Shown in pieces: positions 1 through 9,234 of a DNA stretch of 15,691 nt. Below the pieces are notes generated by a model, which searched no databases, had not been told where the DNA came from, and worked only from the letters and a program-made list of their open reading frames with translations. The translations under genes and the position numbers were made by a program. This DNA is from Cruorifilaria tuberocauda. Lineage: Eukaryota > Nematoda > Chromadorea > Rhabditida > Onchocercidae. Location of the stretch: NCBI GenBank assembly GCA_013365365.1, contig JABVXU010000905.1:1-15691 (forward strand). The letters run 5' to 3'. Positions within the stretch are counted from its first letter, which is position 1. Every line of letters begins with the position of its first letter.

Positions 1-54
1 TGATAATAATAATAATAATAATAAATAACATTAATGATAAATAATAATGATAGG
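1..54. repeat. TAA/AAT microsatellite at the left edge
   Basis: An imperfect run of TAA units starts at the window edge and decays after about 26 nt into AT-rich variants. Its true length is not visible. Confidence 0.9.
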
Positions 55-320
55 CAATTTAATAGAGATATTAAATATTTTTTCTGTAAATATATGTTTC
101 GGATGATGAAAAATTCTAAACTATTTTCCATTAATCTAATCCTTCCTGAAAACAAATTAATTTACAATAATAAACCAATTAAGATCAACTATTTCACTTA
201 CATTGTTTTTTGTTTTTTTTTGCATCCAATAACGTAAAGTGCAAAGCAAAAATTAATGTTTAATATATATCATTAAAGTACAATATTCAATCAATCGAAA
301 AGTTAAAATTTTTAAATTCC
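55..320. other. AT-rich non-coding DNA
   Basis: I see no exon-like frame, motif or repeat beyond poly-T tracts. The short open frame here is low-complexity and AT-driven. Confidence 0.6.
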
Positions 321-418
321 ACTTTAATTTTATGAAATTTTAAATTATGATTTTAAGGTTTATTGCCTATTTAATACTTTAAAATCATACTTAAAAAATT
401 TCATAAAATTTGAAAAGT
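321..418. repeat. Long imperfect inverted repeat (foldback)
   Basis: The left arm 321-356 and right arm 379-418 are near-complementary, with a few mismatches and bulges, around a 22-nt loop. The inner 11 bp (ATGATTTTAA region) and a 16-bp block around TTTCATAAAAT pair without a break. It could be a hairpin RNA, a degenerate miniature inverted-repeat element, or an AT-driven coincidence; the length argues against the last. Confidence 0.6.
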
Positions 419-1482
419 ATTTTTAAAAAAAATTAGAACGTTATTTTATAAAAATGAGAAATTCATGGAAAAAGCATAAATGAAATATAATAATGAAATT
501 GAAGGGGAAAAAAAAGATTGATTTTTTTTTTTGTTTTTTTGTTTTGTTTAAATATATTTCCTTTTTTTTTTTTGTTTGTTTGAATAATGAAAATGTCGCA
601 ATATATTATCGAAGTCGATTTTTTCTTTTTCGCATTATTTCTCAAAAAAAAACAAACAAAACAAACAAATAAAGTTATAGTTTAACTTATCATTTACTTT
701 CTTTACAACACTGATATGCATAATGAAAAAAGTTTTTTTTTTTTTTAAATGATTAATTTAAGAAAAGAACGCATTGATATTTCGTCGCAGAAATTTAGCA
801 TTTTTTTCTCTCGGAAAAATATTGACTGAGTGGTAAAATACATACGTAGATAGATATATATGCATGTGTGTATCACACATTACACTCAAATCATTTACCT
901 TTTTAACAACTGTTCTTTGTGATTTTCTTATCAGCGAAATTTCCTTTCCACGAAATCATTTGTACTTTTGCAAAAAAAAAAAGAAAAAGAAAAAAAAATT
1001 CCATCTATTTGAACAATTAGATTTGATAAAGAGGAGAGAGAAAGAGATTCATTCCTATAATATTATAAATTCAAACTAATATTTAAAAAAAAAAAAACAG
1101 TTCATATCACTTATAGAATAAATGCTGTAAATCATTTCTTTCTCAAAGGATACTTACAATTGATGATTTGACAAAATGACATTTGACAGTTATAACCACT
1201 AGTCATTAGTTCAAATGAACAATTTCCCACTTTATCAGTAAAATATTTGAAATAATAGATTATAAATCAAAAGTTAATTGCCTATCATCTGGGAATATTT
1301 AGATTACTGGGTGTTACACATTTGTATTATTTTCTTGTCACTTATTATATTATCAGGATATACTGATATGTATAGTATCATTCCTTTGTAAATTGAAAAT
1401 ATTTCATTGTTAAAGTTAGGAATAATTATAATAACAAAAGTTTGGATAATTGAAAAAAGAAACGAAATGAAGTATTTGTTGC
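419..1482. other. AT-rich non-coding DNA with homopurine/homopyrimidine tracts
   Basis: It contains several long T or A tracts (about 520-580, 640-670, 970-1000, 1085-1098), some mutually complementary, and a 20-bp alternating purine-pyrimidine run at 854-873 overlapping the small inverted repeat ATGTGTG-tat-CACACAT (864-880). No exon is recognised. Confidence 0.55.
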
Positions 1483-1791
1483 TATCATTTGATAATAAAA
1501 ATCAGAAAACACTTTATAGCTCAATTATCATTTATAGGAAAAATTAAATATATTATTGATGTTGTTATCTTATGCATACAGTATTAGAAGAATATTTATA
1601 ATGATAATCATTACTAAAAGTTATTTAAATCACTCTCACTTATCATTCATAAACTCCTTTCAAACATTGTTTACAATAAAAACTGTCACCATAAGAAGAA
1701 CAACTACTCTTTCGTCTATGTTATCATTAAATGATAATAATCAGAAAACAATTTATAGTTCAATTATCATTTTATAAAAATATATAAATAT
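1483..1791. repeat. Diverged direct repeat pair (about 70 bp each)
   Basis: Copies at 1483-1551 and 1722-1791 share TATCATT, TGATAATAA, TCAGAAAACA, TTTATAG and TCAATTATCATT in the same order, with a few substitutions and indels. The intervening 170 bp is unique AT-rich DNA. This looks like a local duplication; no transposon ends are seen. Confidence 0.6.
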
Positions 1792-3827
1792 GAATTTAAC
1801 CTACATTAATTTCCTAAATGATTTCATATCGGTTATTACATGATTATGATTTAAAGGTTTAATTTAACCAAATAAACAGATGTTTATCTTATCAACTTAT
1901 CATGAAAGAGTATAATTGAATGACAGTAAATAAACATACTTATATCAAGAAGAAGACTCTTCTCGAATACTTACCCTACATCGTATACCCACTTTTTTTT
2001 TCTTTTATTTAGCGAAATATTTTATCATTCGAAATCAAAGAAATGAAGGTCAACAATTAACTGCATATTGATTGAGTGAACTACTCCTTACCTGTGTAAT
2101 TACTTTAATTGAACAGCAATAAGAACGAAAAATATTATCAAATCTTCTGATTTTTTTTTTCCTTCTTTCTCTTTTTTTTTTATAAATTGTGTAACACAAT
2201 ATTTAATTTAAAATTTAATTTCTTCAATAAATCATTCATTGAAAAGTAAAAGTAAGAAAAAAAGAAATTATTCAATTAATATTTAGAAATAACAATTAAA
2301 GAAGTGAAATTTAAAATGTACTTTTTCCTTTCACCGATTAAATTAGGCACAATATATTTGACATTTTAGCACGTGAAAGAGAAGTAATAATGGTATCCAA
2401 CAAAATTAGGAGAAAAAGACGAAATGATAAAAAAAGATAAGAAAAAAAAAGGAAAATAAAATGAATGAAGATGCAAAACATTCCATCTTATCTTTTTTCT
2501 TTCCGATAAATTGTACTAAACACATGATCATCGCTTACTATTATTATCATTCAAAAAACTGAAATCGAAAATTGATAAATTAATCTTCTTATTAAAAAAA
2601 ATTTTTTCTACAAAATTGAATATTTCTTTCTTTTTTTTTTTGCTTTTCACACCTTTTATCAATTTTCAAATAGTTTTTCGAAGCTTAACGAATTCCGTAA
2701 CTTAAATAGAATGCAGCAAAAGAAAGAAAAAAAGAAGGAAAATTGAAGCAATTCGAAAGTTCGAAAGGAATGGTAAAGCAAGAAAGAATGATAAAATAAG
2801 AGATGTAACAGTCAGCAAATTTAACTGTGTAATAAACGAGGAAGGAAAGATAAATTTTGATCAAGTTCTTTTATGTTTCTCGTTTCTTTTTTATCTTAAA
2901 ATACAGAAATGATATTTTCATTAAATTTTAATCACAATAAATTTGAACTAACAATTTAATGGATTTTATGTTTTCTTTCCTTTCCCATTAATTCCAATAA
3001 TTCATTTTATTTTAGTAGAATATTATTAGAGGAAAAATTATCTACGTTTTTTTTGAGTAATTATTGAATAAGGAAAAAAAAACCTATCTTTAAAATAATT
3101 CAAAAAGGTAAATGTGTCATCCATCATCCTCTAATCATAAATATAACTGTAACAATAAATTGGCAAAAAAAATAGAAGAGAGAATTATATAGAAGGAAAA
3201 ATGATCGATTGAAATTAAACAGTAAATTGAATACCCTTTTTTGTACAAACCCGATTAAGAAAAATAACAATAATTCATCAACAATTTGCAAGATAAAATC
3301 AAAATATCGTAAATCAACAACTGTATTTCTATGTATAGATGTATAAATTTATGTAATATTTTCTGCTCTGTTATCAATAAATATTAGTTTCATATCACTG
3401 ATTGATAACTAGAAATTGAAATAAACACTTCTCTGTTCGTTAGAACAAAGAACCGATCTTACACGAAACAAAAATTGTGATCCGAAATATGATTCCTTCT
3501 AGTTCATGTTTTACCATCTTGATCAGATACTAATAATAATCAGGCATAATGACAATAATATATAATCGATTCCAACTTCATCGAAAGAAATGATAAATTT
3601 CAAGGCAATAATAACATTTTGAAAAAGAAATGACAAATGTATCAAATGATGAGAACAATATAAACAAAAAAAAATTCACTAATTTTGACAGTTGTTTTTC
3701 TTCATTTTCATTTTTATATTTGCACAATACTAAAGATCATATATATTCCCGAACAAAAGAATTTCGTTGAAATATCTATTTTAAAAAAAGGTGCACAGAC
3801 TATTCACATCACATTAATTTTACCTGT
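1792..3827. other. AT-rich intergenic DNA, no gene seen
   Basis: No frame with exon-like composition and matching splice sites was found on either strand. It holds only poly-A/T tracts and a 9-bp inverted repeat (GTTATCAAT at 3370 with ATTGATAAC at 3401). Confidence 0.55.
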
Positions 3828-3833
3828 TTTATT
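3828..3833 (-). terminator. Candidate poly(A) signal of the ephrin gene
   Basis: It is the nearest AATAAA downstream of the stop on the minus strand, about 530 nt after it. Variant signals such as ATTAAA (3968-3963) lie closer, so the 3' end is uncertain. The sequence between stop and signal is AT-rich and holds no other feature. Confidence 0.3.
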
Positions 3834-4366
3834 TTTAAATGATTGTTAACCTGCTGCTCAACATACTTTTCTTCGTTCAATATTTACAGGCTTAGATCGG
3901 TATCAAATAAAAAAGAAAAAGAAAAATGTTATTTCAATACCCTTTCCATTTCCTATAACTGTATTTAATGAATTACAAAATTAAACTTAACTTAAATGAA
4001 TAATGCAGCTAATTGACAATAATATTGTGTTGAGAATTGCTACAAATACAAGGAAATGTTAAAAAATCATAATAAAAGTTCACTTGTATTAAAAATAATA
4101 AGATGGAAATATGGCTGCTGAGCAAGCAAAACACAATAGAACAAAAAGAAACGGCAAGAATGAATAGATGATAAAGCTGAAAGATTGCTTAGAATTGTTA
4201 TAAGTTTGACTAAATGGTTAAATGTTAAGGCAAATAATTATGAATTGATAATTTTTAGATAAAATAATTTGAAGAAAGTAATAAAAATTAAAAAAAATAA
4301 AAAATATGAATTGTACAAGTTACAAGTTTGAAAGTATGATAAAAATTAAACTGCGAAAAATAATCG

Positions 4367-4446
4367 TTACAATAAAAGAATGCCTGCTACCATCATACAA
4401 TTTGTAATAATTGCAATTTCCGCTGTTCCAGATTTTTTATATGATC
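4367..4446 (-). CDS. efn: Ephrin exon 8: GPI-attachment signal and stop
   Basis: The acceptor is CTTTTTTAG|GA, phase 1. It codes residues 291-315 and the TAA stop at 4369-4367. Basic YKK is followed by small residues SGTA (candidate omega site S295 or G296) and the hydrophobic tail IAIITNCMMVAGILLL, which ends the protein. This is the usual GPI-signal order; the tail is too close to the stop for a transmembrane ephrin-B-like tail. Confidence 0.82.
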
Positions 4447-7400
4447 CTAAAAAAGAAAACTATGTAATTGAACGGTTAAGGAAAAAATGAAAAGATAACT
4501 GAGAAAGAAAAAATCCACTTGTTGTTATCACGTGATCTGATTAGATCTAACATCATAAATTAAATTTTAATACATTGCTCATTCAGATTTCCTATGAATA
4601 TTGAACAAAATAAAAAAGTTTGCACTTCGAAAGAGAAATCTTTTTCTACCATAAAACAATCACGATTATATTTTCCAGCAAATTCAAACTTTTTTTTGTT
4701 AAAAACTTTTTGAATTTTAGAATACTCGTGCCATAAAGGGGTCAATGGAAATATTGCTCAGGAAGTTTCCAAAAAATTTTCAAGATCCAATAATATTTAA
4801 CTATGCAATTATCACCATTCTTGAAAGCTCGTAAGTTAATGAGCAGTTTTAGTGTTTAAATATTTAAACCATAACTTTTCTGTAAAAATATTGAAATAAA
4901 CTTACTCCTGCTAGCAGAATCCATATATTCTATTTCGAAATCAATGTCTTTTTCCTTAAGAGGTTTCGGTGCAATATATCCATTTGAGTTAATTATAGAT
5001 GCAAGATTCCCGAAATCTTTAGGTTGATCTCCAGCATCAAAGCGTAATTCTGCAGCAATCAATTTCGCTAATTATATTTAAGTCTCAATTCAAACTAAAC
5101 ATATGAGAATTAAATTAGAATTATCGTTTATGTAGAATGATTTCCAATGATTTTACGAAATGATGCAACGAATTTTCAAAAATTAAAATACACTAAGACT
5201 GTCATATATCATCAAACTTTTAAAAGGATAGGAGAGAGTAGCAACTCTGAAAAGCAAAGCATTGTTCTCACAACTTACAAATATCATTGATAAACAGCGT
5301 TGTCGTAAATGCTATAAAACCTTGAAGTTACAAAGAAGAAATGTTCAAGACTAATGTTCTAAGAAAATACCTGCTCTAGGACCCAAATCTTCCAAGTTCG
5401 AATTGGTGGTTCGGAACTGTCCATTTGCAAAATACAAATGATATGGAAACACTGGTCTTTTTCTATTACCTTCGTTAGCTTCAGATGATGAAGCTACCTG
5501 AAATTTTAAAAAACTATTTAACAACAAGCATGATACGATGATAAATTTAGGATTTCAGGATCAGTTAACCTGAGCCTTGCAATAATTTTTATCCCTCTAG
5601 TGAATTTTATATTTATTTCTACATATATCATATTTCTCACCCTAATTCAAAGAAAAATTCATGGTTACATAGATTTCAGTGCTTACTGGGATATAAACAA
5701 GAGGAACAGCATACTGTCCAGAATTCACCGGAATCATCATCACTGGCCCATTTTTCGCAGTAAATTCAGGAACTGCAAACAAGATAATAATAAGAGTAAG
5801 ATTCAAAGTTAGCAACATATTGATGTATCAGAATAATCCGAAACTCTTGCATAGTTTTCATTACAAATTTCAGAAATGCCAAGAAAGTGAAGAATTTACC
5901 TACTTTAATTAAGATATACAAACAATACTTACCTTTTTCACTTACTCCTGTCCACTTCGATTCTACTCGAATTTTCAACCTCATATTTTTTGTTCGACAA
6001 AGGCCCCCTTCACCATTTTCTAAGCCACCTTTATCACCAGTAGATGTTGCTGAAATTATACACTCTAAATTTGACGCAATTTCGGATCTAAAAAGAACAA
6101 TAGATTAAAACAATTTTTGATAATTACTTTAAATAATTATTGCTTTATTTATATTCATATTGATTGTATCTGATAAGTTTTTTTTGAAGTAAGTTATTAT
6201 AATCAGTTGAATAGTAAAAAGGATTAAGAAACAGATTGTTACACTTTCTATAAATCTTTTCATAAATCCCTAATAAATGATTATCATAATTTTTACGGTG
6301 TAAAATAAAAAGGTAAAGAGAGGGTTAAAGTCAATCAATTTCCGCTTGAATGAATATTACATTTAGTCATGATTATACGTACAAAAATAATGATGCATCA
6401 ATGTATGTATATATGAATATGTATGATTTCGCATGTGTAGATGTATTATCATTGTAGATGATGACCTTGGCTTATGTAACCAGATGTGAACTAAAACAGT
6501 TAACGATCTGCTATTACTATAATTTGATTGCTTCGTGAAATTTTAAAGCGTCATTAAAGATAAATCACTTTATGGTATTCTAAAAAAAAAGTTATTTATT
6601 GCTTAAAGTTATGCTACAAAGTGAACTAATACTGGAAACATGGCAATAAGCTTATAAAATGATAAACTTAGCAAATTTTCAAAAGTTTAGATATAAAAGA
6701 GTAAATAAAAACAAACTTATGAAAAAATAGTCATTATCCGGCTTATATGACATTTCATTCGGAAGCATTGGTATTTCACGCAATCGTATTATAACCGAAT
6801 CGTTTGCTTTCATACACGTACCAACCAAAGAATCCATAAATTTTGTCGGACCATGGCAATCAAGAGCTGCGCGTTCGTCTACCTGTAAATGTTTGAAATG
6901 TGCAATAGATTAGTCATATATTTAGAAATGTTAAAGATAATAAGCTTAAATAAAAACCTTTCTTTTTTCCTGATCATTTAAATTGCAATCCATAATTCTA
7001 CAAATTATAAGCAAGAGATAAATCACTATACAATGATATTTTCACCCTGTGAATAGCCGTTTGTTCAGTACCATTTGTTGAACAACTAAATCGTATCCTG
7101 TCGTTCATTTTCAAGTTTTCCATAAATAGTGGAATATCATCGGTTTCTGAAAATCTGAAATTCGGCTTCGCATTAACTATTAAATTTTCCCAAAGAATAT
7201 CCAAAGAAAATAAGTAAGAATTATAATAGTTTTTTTTAGAATTTTCTAATCCCAACGTATGGACTTTTGTAATTCGTCTGACTACAAAAGATGTAAAAAA
7301 AACGATGAAAATATGGAAACATTTAGCAATGCCATATCATGCTAAACATGATTATTAGTTATTCTAAAGAGATTATTTTTCAAACAAATAGATTAACAAA

Positions 7401-7770
7401 ATGAGAAATTCCATGATATCTGCTCTTTATGAGGTTTTCAATTCCATTCAATAACTTACTCTTGTTATTTCAATCAAAAGACTGTATCAAAATTGCTAGA
7501 ACAAGAATTCCAATTCAATCAACTTATTAATTACAATCCTAATATGTTCACCTAACCTTTCAAAATTGCTATGTTTATCCTAATTTATAAGCTTATTCGA
7601 AAATCACTCAAAATAAATACTAAAATTTTGCAGAGGAAAAAAAAAACAAACAGTGAATTCGTCGATATCCAACTTATATTATATATAGCTGCTGATGTTA
7701 CTATTTGCATGACAGAAAAGCATAATAATGCTATCCATAATTCGAATACAGTACCAGCTAATAATATCAT
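4367..7770 (-). CDS. efn: Ephrin, GPI-anchored Eph-receptor ligand (8 coding exons, 315 aa)
   Basis: Cell-surface ligand of Eph receptor tyrosine kinases, expected on the outer face of the plasma membrane. Coding exons: 7770-7652, 7154-7046, 6882-6717, 6049-5933, 5772-5687, 5497-5371, 5049-4906, 4446-4367; they total 948 nt in one frame. Introns are 497, 163, 667, 160, 189, 321 and 459 bp, all GT..AG. Signal peptide about residues 1-27. Ephrin domain about 28-163: YNISWISTNSLF matches the family's HxVYWNSxNPxF start; cysteines 64, 85, 99 and 149 fit the family's 1-3 and 2-4 disulfides; DYFFITTSTG then GGLENGEGGLC (127-149) is the family signature, followed by the MRLKIRV strand. N-glycosylation sequons at N31, N67 and N103. 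Stalk about 164-294, then SGTA and a hydrophobic tail 300-315 ending at the stop, the GPI signal layout; there is no cytoplasmic domain. Which of the nematode EFN-1 to EFN-4 paralogues it matches is undecided. Seen: exons and motifs; inferred: function and anchoring. Confidence 0.88.
4906..5049 (-). CDS. efn: Ephrin exon 7: stalk, last large part
   Basis: The acceptor is TGCTGCAG|AA, phase 1; the donor is AGG A|GTAAGT, phase 1. It codes residues 243-289, mostly polar (AGDQPKDFGNLASIINSNGY and an acidic DIDFEIEYMD). No domain is recognised. Confidence 0.8.
5371..5497 (-). CDS. efn: Ephrin exon 6: stalk, middle part
   Basis: The acceptor is AATTTCAG|GTA, phase 0; the donor is GCAG|GTATTT, phase 1. 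It codes residues 200-241, beginning with a Ser/Glu-rich VASSSEANEGN and then a basic RKR (211-213). No known domain is recognised. Confidence 0.8.
5687..5772 (-). CDS. efn: Ephrin exon 5: stalk, first part
   Basis: The acceptor is TTTGCAG|TT, phase 1; the donor is CCA|GTAAGC, phase 0. It codes residues 172-199, a Pro- and Val-rich stretch (NGPVMMIPVNSGQYAVPLV) with no recognised domain. The placement is supported by phase continuity with both neighbours. Confidence 0.8.
5933..6049 (-). CDS. efn: Ephrin exon 4: family signature block and fourth cysteine
   Basis: The acceptor ATTTCAG|CA, phase 1, gives ITTSTG at the junction, just as in other ephrins (YYISTSxG). It codes residues 133-170 including GGLENGEGGLC (Cys149), RTKNMRLKIRV and the end of the globular domain. 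The donor is AAAAAG|GTAAGT, phase 1. A second strong donor, GTAAGT at 5945-5940, lies 13 nt upstream but would break the frame. Confidence 0.88.
6717..6882 (-). CDS. efn: Ephrin exon 3: cysteines 2-3 and the receptor-contact loop
   Basis: The acceptor is TTTACAG|GTA, phase 0; the donor is ATA A|GTTTG, phase 1. It codes residues 77-131. It holds Cys85 and Cys99, the sequon NDS at 103-105, then the loop region EIPMLPNEMSYKP and DYFFI. In ephrins this stretch is the G-H loop that enters the Eph receptor channel. Confidence 0.88.
7046..7154 (-). CDS. efn: Ephrin exon 2: first cysteine of the receptor-binding domain
   Basis: The acceptor is AATTTCAG|A, entered in phase 2; the donor is AGG|GTGAAA, phase 0. 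It codes residues 41-76. NLKMNDRIRFSC aligns with the ephrin strand usually written as xVNINDYLDIxCP, giving Cys64. The sequon NGT follows at 67-69. The frame stays open further upstream (to about 7255), but the acceptor chosen here gives a continuous match to exon 1 and the ephrin motif. Confidence 0.85.
7652..7770 (-). CDS. efn: Ephrin exon 1: signal peptide and start of ephrin domain
   Basis: Starts at ATG 7770-7768; an in-frame TAA lies two codons upstream, so this is the first usable start in the exon. Residues 1-39 carry a hydrophobic core (LWIALLCFSVM) ending near TSA-A, then YNISWISTNS, the first strand of the ephrin fold with its conserved Trp at 34. The donor is ACT|GTTTG followed by a T tract, phase 2. 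Residue 40 (Leu) is split across the intron. Confidence 0.85.
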
Positions 7771-7794
7771 AACTTAGATGAACCAAAACTCCTG
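7771..7794 (-). promoter_or_regulatory. Short 5' UTR and 3' splice (cis or spliced-leader) acceptor before the ephrin ATG
   Basis: Read on the minus strand, ATATTACAG (CAG at 7794-7792) is followed by 21 nt and then the ATG. This is a reasonable acceptor. In nematodes such a site shortly before a start codon is often used for trans-splicing of a spliced leader; it could equally be the acceptor of a 5' UTR intron. The sequence does not decide between them. Confidence 0.5.
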
Positions 7795-8469
7795 TAATAT
7801 TTCTTTCATTTCAAATACAAAAAAAAACTATGCGAAAGGAAAGAAAGAATTGGAAGCTAAAGCAATGATTTATGATAAATGTATAAAGCTTACTACAATA
7901 TGCCGGCTAAATCTTTTTCATCCATTTTTCTTCTGAATGCTTTGTTGCCTTTTTTCTTTTTTTTTGCTCCTTCCATTTCTCATTTTTTAAATTTAAAAGC
8001 TATTATTTCGATATTTTAAAGAAATATGTAAAGTTTATTAATTTAAATAAATTTCTTCCGTCCTTCTTCAATCATTCTAATAATTATATGCCACTAACAT
8101 TCGTCATTATTATTGTCCTTGACATTTGCAATAGTTGCAACAATTAACTTCATTTTTTTTTGTAAAATAAACAAGTTCAAAACACAATAAAAGTTCAACA
8201 TTTTCCTATTGCTAGAAAAAAAATATTAATTTTGTAAATCCGGAGATAACAGCTTGAAGTATGCTTTTGCAAAAAGTCTGTCTAAAAGCAGAGTTTTACT
8301 TATCGACGTTAAGTATACTATTTTAAAACTCTAAATGGTTCACCTTGTTTTTCCACTTTTATCTCAGCAAAATTTCTATTCTTGTTGATAACTTTCCAGG
8401 ATTGATTGAGAGATTTTATCTATGTTATAATATTTCAAAAATATGCTTGGTCATGTTTTTCTCGTATTT
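7795..8469. other. Upstream or first-intron DNA of the ephrin gene
   Basis: It lies between the ephrin first coding exon and the alternating tract. It is pyrimidine-rich at 7905-7980 on the plus strand. No recognised promoter element or exon. Confidence 0.4.
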
Positions 8470-8523
8470 ATGCACGCATATACGCTTATGTACATGCGTG
8501 TACACGTACATGTACGTGTGCGT
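8470..8523. repeat. Alternating purine-pyrimidine tract with 18-bp palindrome
   Basis: Strict purine-pyrimidine alternation at 8470-8485 and 8488-8523, broken only by one TT step. Within it 8502-8519 (ACACGTACATGTACGTGT) is a perfect palindrome. Such DNA can adopt left-handed (Z) or cruciform forms; whether it does so here is not known. Confidence 0.75.
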
Positions 8524-9095
8524 CTGCTTATATATCAGTGGTGATAGCTATGCAAGTATAATAACAATCCTTGAAAACTTGACGATAATTGCTGCATTTG
8601 AAAATAATATACCTTAAAAGTTCTCAAAAAAAAATGTCACAGGAAAAAAAGGTTTGGGAAAATTATGCTTTCTAATAATTTTAATAATGAAATTTTTTTT
8701 TTCATTTCTAAAGATTTGAACAAAAAAAAAGATATATTAATTATCATATTCAGTGGTTGAAAAAAAAAATTATGCATTTCCCCAAAATTACATCAGTGGA
8801 AAATTTGTGATATTATCAACTATCGATTTTTAATCACCATTTGAAAATTATGAATTCAGAATAATACACAATAATAGGATAAGTAAACAATTTCTATAAA
8901 TATTGATAATTGCAAGGGGAAAAAAAAGGAAAAAAAAGACAAACACCGGTCCAAAAATGATAATCTGTGTAATTGAATAATGTGATTAAATAACAAAAAG
9001 AAAAAAAAAAAGCTTTTTACATGTAAAATCAAATTCCAGAAATGAATCAGGAAAGAGTAGTTAAAAAAAAAAATGAGAGAGAAAGATATTCGTAC

Positions 9096-9234
9096 TTTAT
9101 TGTTGACTTGCGATATAAAACCCAACCAGGGATTGTCGTAGCTTGTGTTATCACTGTTATCAGCTTTCAATTGCTTATTCGCTTCCTTTTTCGTTTTGCT
9201 TTTTCTCCCTCTTAACTTCCTTTCATAAGTTTAA
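9096..9234 (-). other. Possible 5' exon (UTR or coding) upstream of the ephrin gene
   Basis: It is bounded on the minus strand by a textbook acceptor (TTATTATTTTCAG, ending at 9235) and a fair donor (AAA|GTACGA at 9095-9094). One frame reads through most of it as a basic, polar peptide ending NPWLGFISQVNNK, with base composition richer in G+C than its surroundings. That frame has no ATG and a TAA just inside the acceptor, so as drawn it cannot start translation. It may be a spliced-leader-accepting 5' UTR exon joined to 7791, or a coding exon of a neighbouring gene with another boundary. Unrecognised. Confidence 0.25.

Noticed and set aside
864..1079. 71-aa plus-strand open frame with a poly-lysine run
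   Set aside because: The lysines come from an A tract; low complexity and no coding signature.
6050..6087. Alternative acceptor TTTTTTAG before exon 4 (right end 6087)
   Set aside because: Joined to exon 3 it shifts frame and soon hits a stop; the ATTTCAG site at 6052-6050 restores ITTSTG exactly.
5600..6108. Open frames on the plus strand and overlapping minus frame across 5600-6108
   Set aside because: They are shadows of ephrin exons 4 and 5 and their introns.
7155..7255. Upstream continuation of the exon 2 frame containing ILWENLIVNAKPNF, which loosely resembles the ephrin start
   Set aside because: It has no ATG and no better acceptor. Exon 1 (7770-7652) supplies a signal peptide and a clearer YNISWISTNS match, joining at the AATTTCAG acceptor in phase.
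8345..8617. 90-aa plus-strand open frame
   Set aside because: Its Cys/Tyr/Val-rich middle is simply the translation of the alternating purine-pyrimidine tract; no domain or splice context.
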